Assembly: GCA_016758965.1 (NCBI GenBank)
Contig: JAEPRB010000218.1
Location: 1 to 64,000, forward strand
DNA from: Circinella minor
Lineage: Eukaryota; Mucoromycota; Mucoromycetes; Mucorales; Lichtheimiaceae
DNA: 64,000 nt
Direction of reading: 5' to 3'
Of the stretch, positions 62,983 through 64,000 are shown piece by piece (position 1 is the first letter of the stretch; each line of letters opens with the position of its first letter). A model generated the notes under the pieces. That model did no database searches and was not told where the DNA came from. It saw only the letters and a program-made list of their open reading frames with translations. A program made the position numbers and the translations under genes.

Positions 62983-64000
62983 ATGCTTTTTGCTCGAGCA
63001 TTGCGAACAGCAACACCTTTGCGAACACAATGGCGACAACAATTATGTTCAAATTGCTATCGCCATCAACAATTACTGCAACCCCGGGTCCCGCTTATCG
63101 CTCGCCCCTTCCATGCTACCAATACACGCTCTAGTCCACTTTTACCTCTTCCTGCCGTATTATTATCGGTACTCAAGTCGGGAAAGCTTGTAAGTTTAGT
63201 ATCACTTTCATCCAAAACGTCCTTGACCCTTCTTCCCCACACATACCGTCGTGATCGCGGTAAACTTGTTTTTAAATTATTAGCAAGTATTCCGTTAATC
63301 GGTGTTACACTACTTTTACTTGTTGGTCTAGATAAGGTAAGTTTGATTATAATAAAGAGGCCAAAAAACGAACAAAGTGGGTTGAGAATTGAATAAAAAA
63401 AAAGAGACATCAGAAAGAAATAAGAATGATGAGAAAAAACATTATATAAATTTTCAGGCACCCAATACATCTCGGTTACGCTTAATCTATTTGACCGAAA
63501 CTGAGGCGGACGAATATATTGATTTGGCAGTGAATCAAGTACTTGGTGCCCAGGCAGGATTAATTGCACCAAGAGATAGTGTTTTATGCAAATGGATCGA
63601 AGAAGTTGTTGATAACATAGCAACAGTTGCTGTTGACGACGTCCGTGATCCTGTTCGACTATATGATAAGCTCGACGAGGCCAAAAAAGATTTTCGGGTT
63701 ATATTAGTTCAAGATGGCAGCACAGAAAATGCCATGTGTATAGGTCCATATGTGATCATGTATGATGCAATGCTTGAACGTATTGGTCCAGATACCGATC
63801 GGTTGGCAGTTATTCTTTCACATGAAATTGCTCATTCATTACAGCGTCATTTTGTTGAACAAAATGGTCTAGAATCCTTATTACTTATGTTGACGGATAT
63901 TGCTAGAGCGGTATTTTGGATGTTTACTGAACCACTTGGCCCGTAAGTGTGTTTTTATTTATTTATATTTTCCGAATGAACGTTTATAATATTGGGGATA
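62983..64000 (+). CDS. OMA1: OMA1 mitochondrial metallopeptidase (partial)
   Basis: 5' part only; two exons visible (62983-63336, 63458-63942) and the next intron runs off the window. The first ~279 residues include an Arg-rich mitochondrial presequence (ARALRTATPLRTQWRQQ), one membrane helix (FKLLASIPLIGVTLLLLVGL) and the M48 peptidase core: TSRLRLIYLTETEADEY, VQDGSTENAMCIGPYVIMYD, and the zinc-binding HEIAH at about residues 240-244 within LSHEIAHSLQRHF. OMA1 is an inner-membrane stress-activated protease of mitochondrial quality control. The downstream third zinc ligand (usually Glu) is beyond the window, so integrity cannot be judged. Confidence 0.92.

Noticed and set aside
1..64000. Biosynthetic cluster, viral element, CRISPR or toxin system
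   Set aside because: Neighbouring genes are unrelated housekeeping genes; no spacer arrays, viral hallmark genes or toxin families were seen.

Overview
The window is AT-rich, intron-dense eukaryotic nuclear DNA. Introns are short (about 50-130 bp) with GT..AG ends and some TACTAAC branch points. Poly-A/T runs and AT/AAT/TTTA microsatellites are frequent. Gene content is fungal: a UPF0658 Golgi membrane protein, a Ubp8/USP22 deubiquitinase, a URA3/pyrG-type OMP decarboxylase, a fungal-type FG nucleoporin with a CCCH finger, and a BCS1-like AAA ATPase. Codon use, asparagine/glutamine runs and the decarboxylase sequence suggest an early-diverging fungus, probably Mucoromycota (Mucorales-like). 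The species cannot be told from this sequence. There is no prokaryotic DNA, CRISPR array, rRNA or convincing tRNA.

Layout. 0-5.3 kb: HMG-box protein (+), UPF0658 Golgi protein (+), SRRM1-like PWI/RS splicing factor (-). 5.7-12.5 kb: BRAP2/ETP1-like RING E3 and DDB1, both (-). 15.2-18.7 kb: small membrane protein perhaps related to APQ12 (+) and the SAGA deubiquitinase Ubp8/USP22 (-). After a 5.4-kb gene-poor AT-rich stretch, 24.1-29.4 kb: HSF-type factor (+), URA3/pyrG (+), NUP42/Amo1-like nucleoporin (-). 31.6-39.8 kb: S-formylglutathione hydrolase (+), a TFIIIC triple-barrel subunit (-), SMC6 (-). 41.4-48.8 kb: BioF-like oxoamine synthase with a peroxisomal-type C-terminus (+), an accessory island of gene remnants and repeats, and a BCS1-like ATPase (+). 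49.9-53.0 kb: a single-pass membrane protein, DNAJC9 and BCAS2/SPF27, all (+). 55.6-64.0 kb: GDSL/SGNH esterase (-), a zinc-finger-like nuclear protein (+), a decayed gene (-), the cap-binding subunit CBP20 (+), and the start of an OMA1 metallopeptidase (+, cut by the window end).

Functionally this is a normal housekeeping neighbourhood: RNA processing (SRRM1, BCAS2, CBP20), chromatin and genome maintenance (DDB1, USP22, SMC6, DNAJC9, HMG), nuclear pore (NUP42, possibly APQ12), mitochondria (OMA1, BCS1-like) and metabolism (URA3, SFGH, BioF). No operon-like logic is expected.

The most unusual part is 43.7-46.2 kb. A remnant of an unidentified intron-bearing gene carries two separate insertions, each with perfect target-site duplications: a 392-bp inverted-repeat element with a 9-bp duplication, and an 89-bp, 64% GC mini-element with a 10-bp duplication. 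The second adds exactly 99 nt (33 codons) and keeps the reading frame open. Beside them lie a roughly 21-bp degenerate tandem repeat that can encode heptads, and a 183-bp-offset direct duplication. Several other long gaps hold protein-like but broken reading frames, most clearly at 58.8-59.7 kb, so the gene-poor DNA here is partly a graveyard of dead genes and elements.
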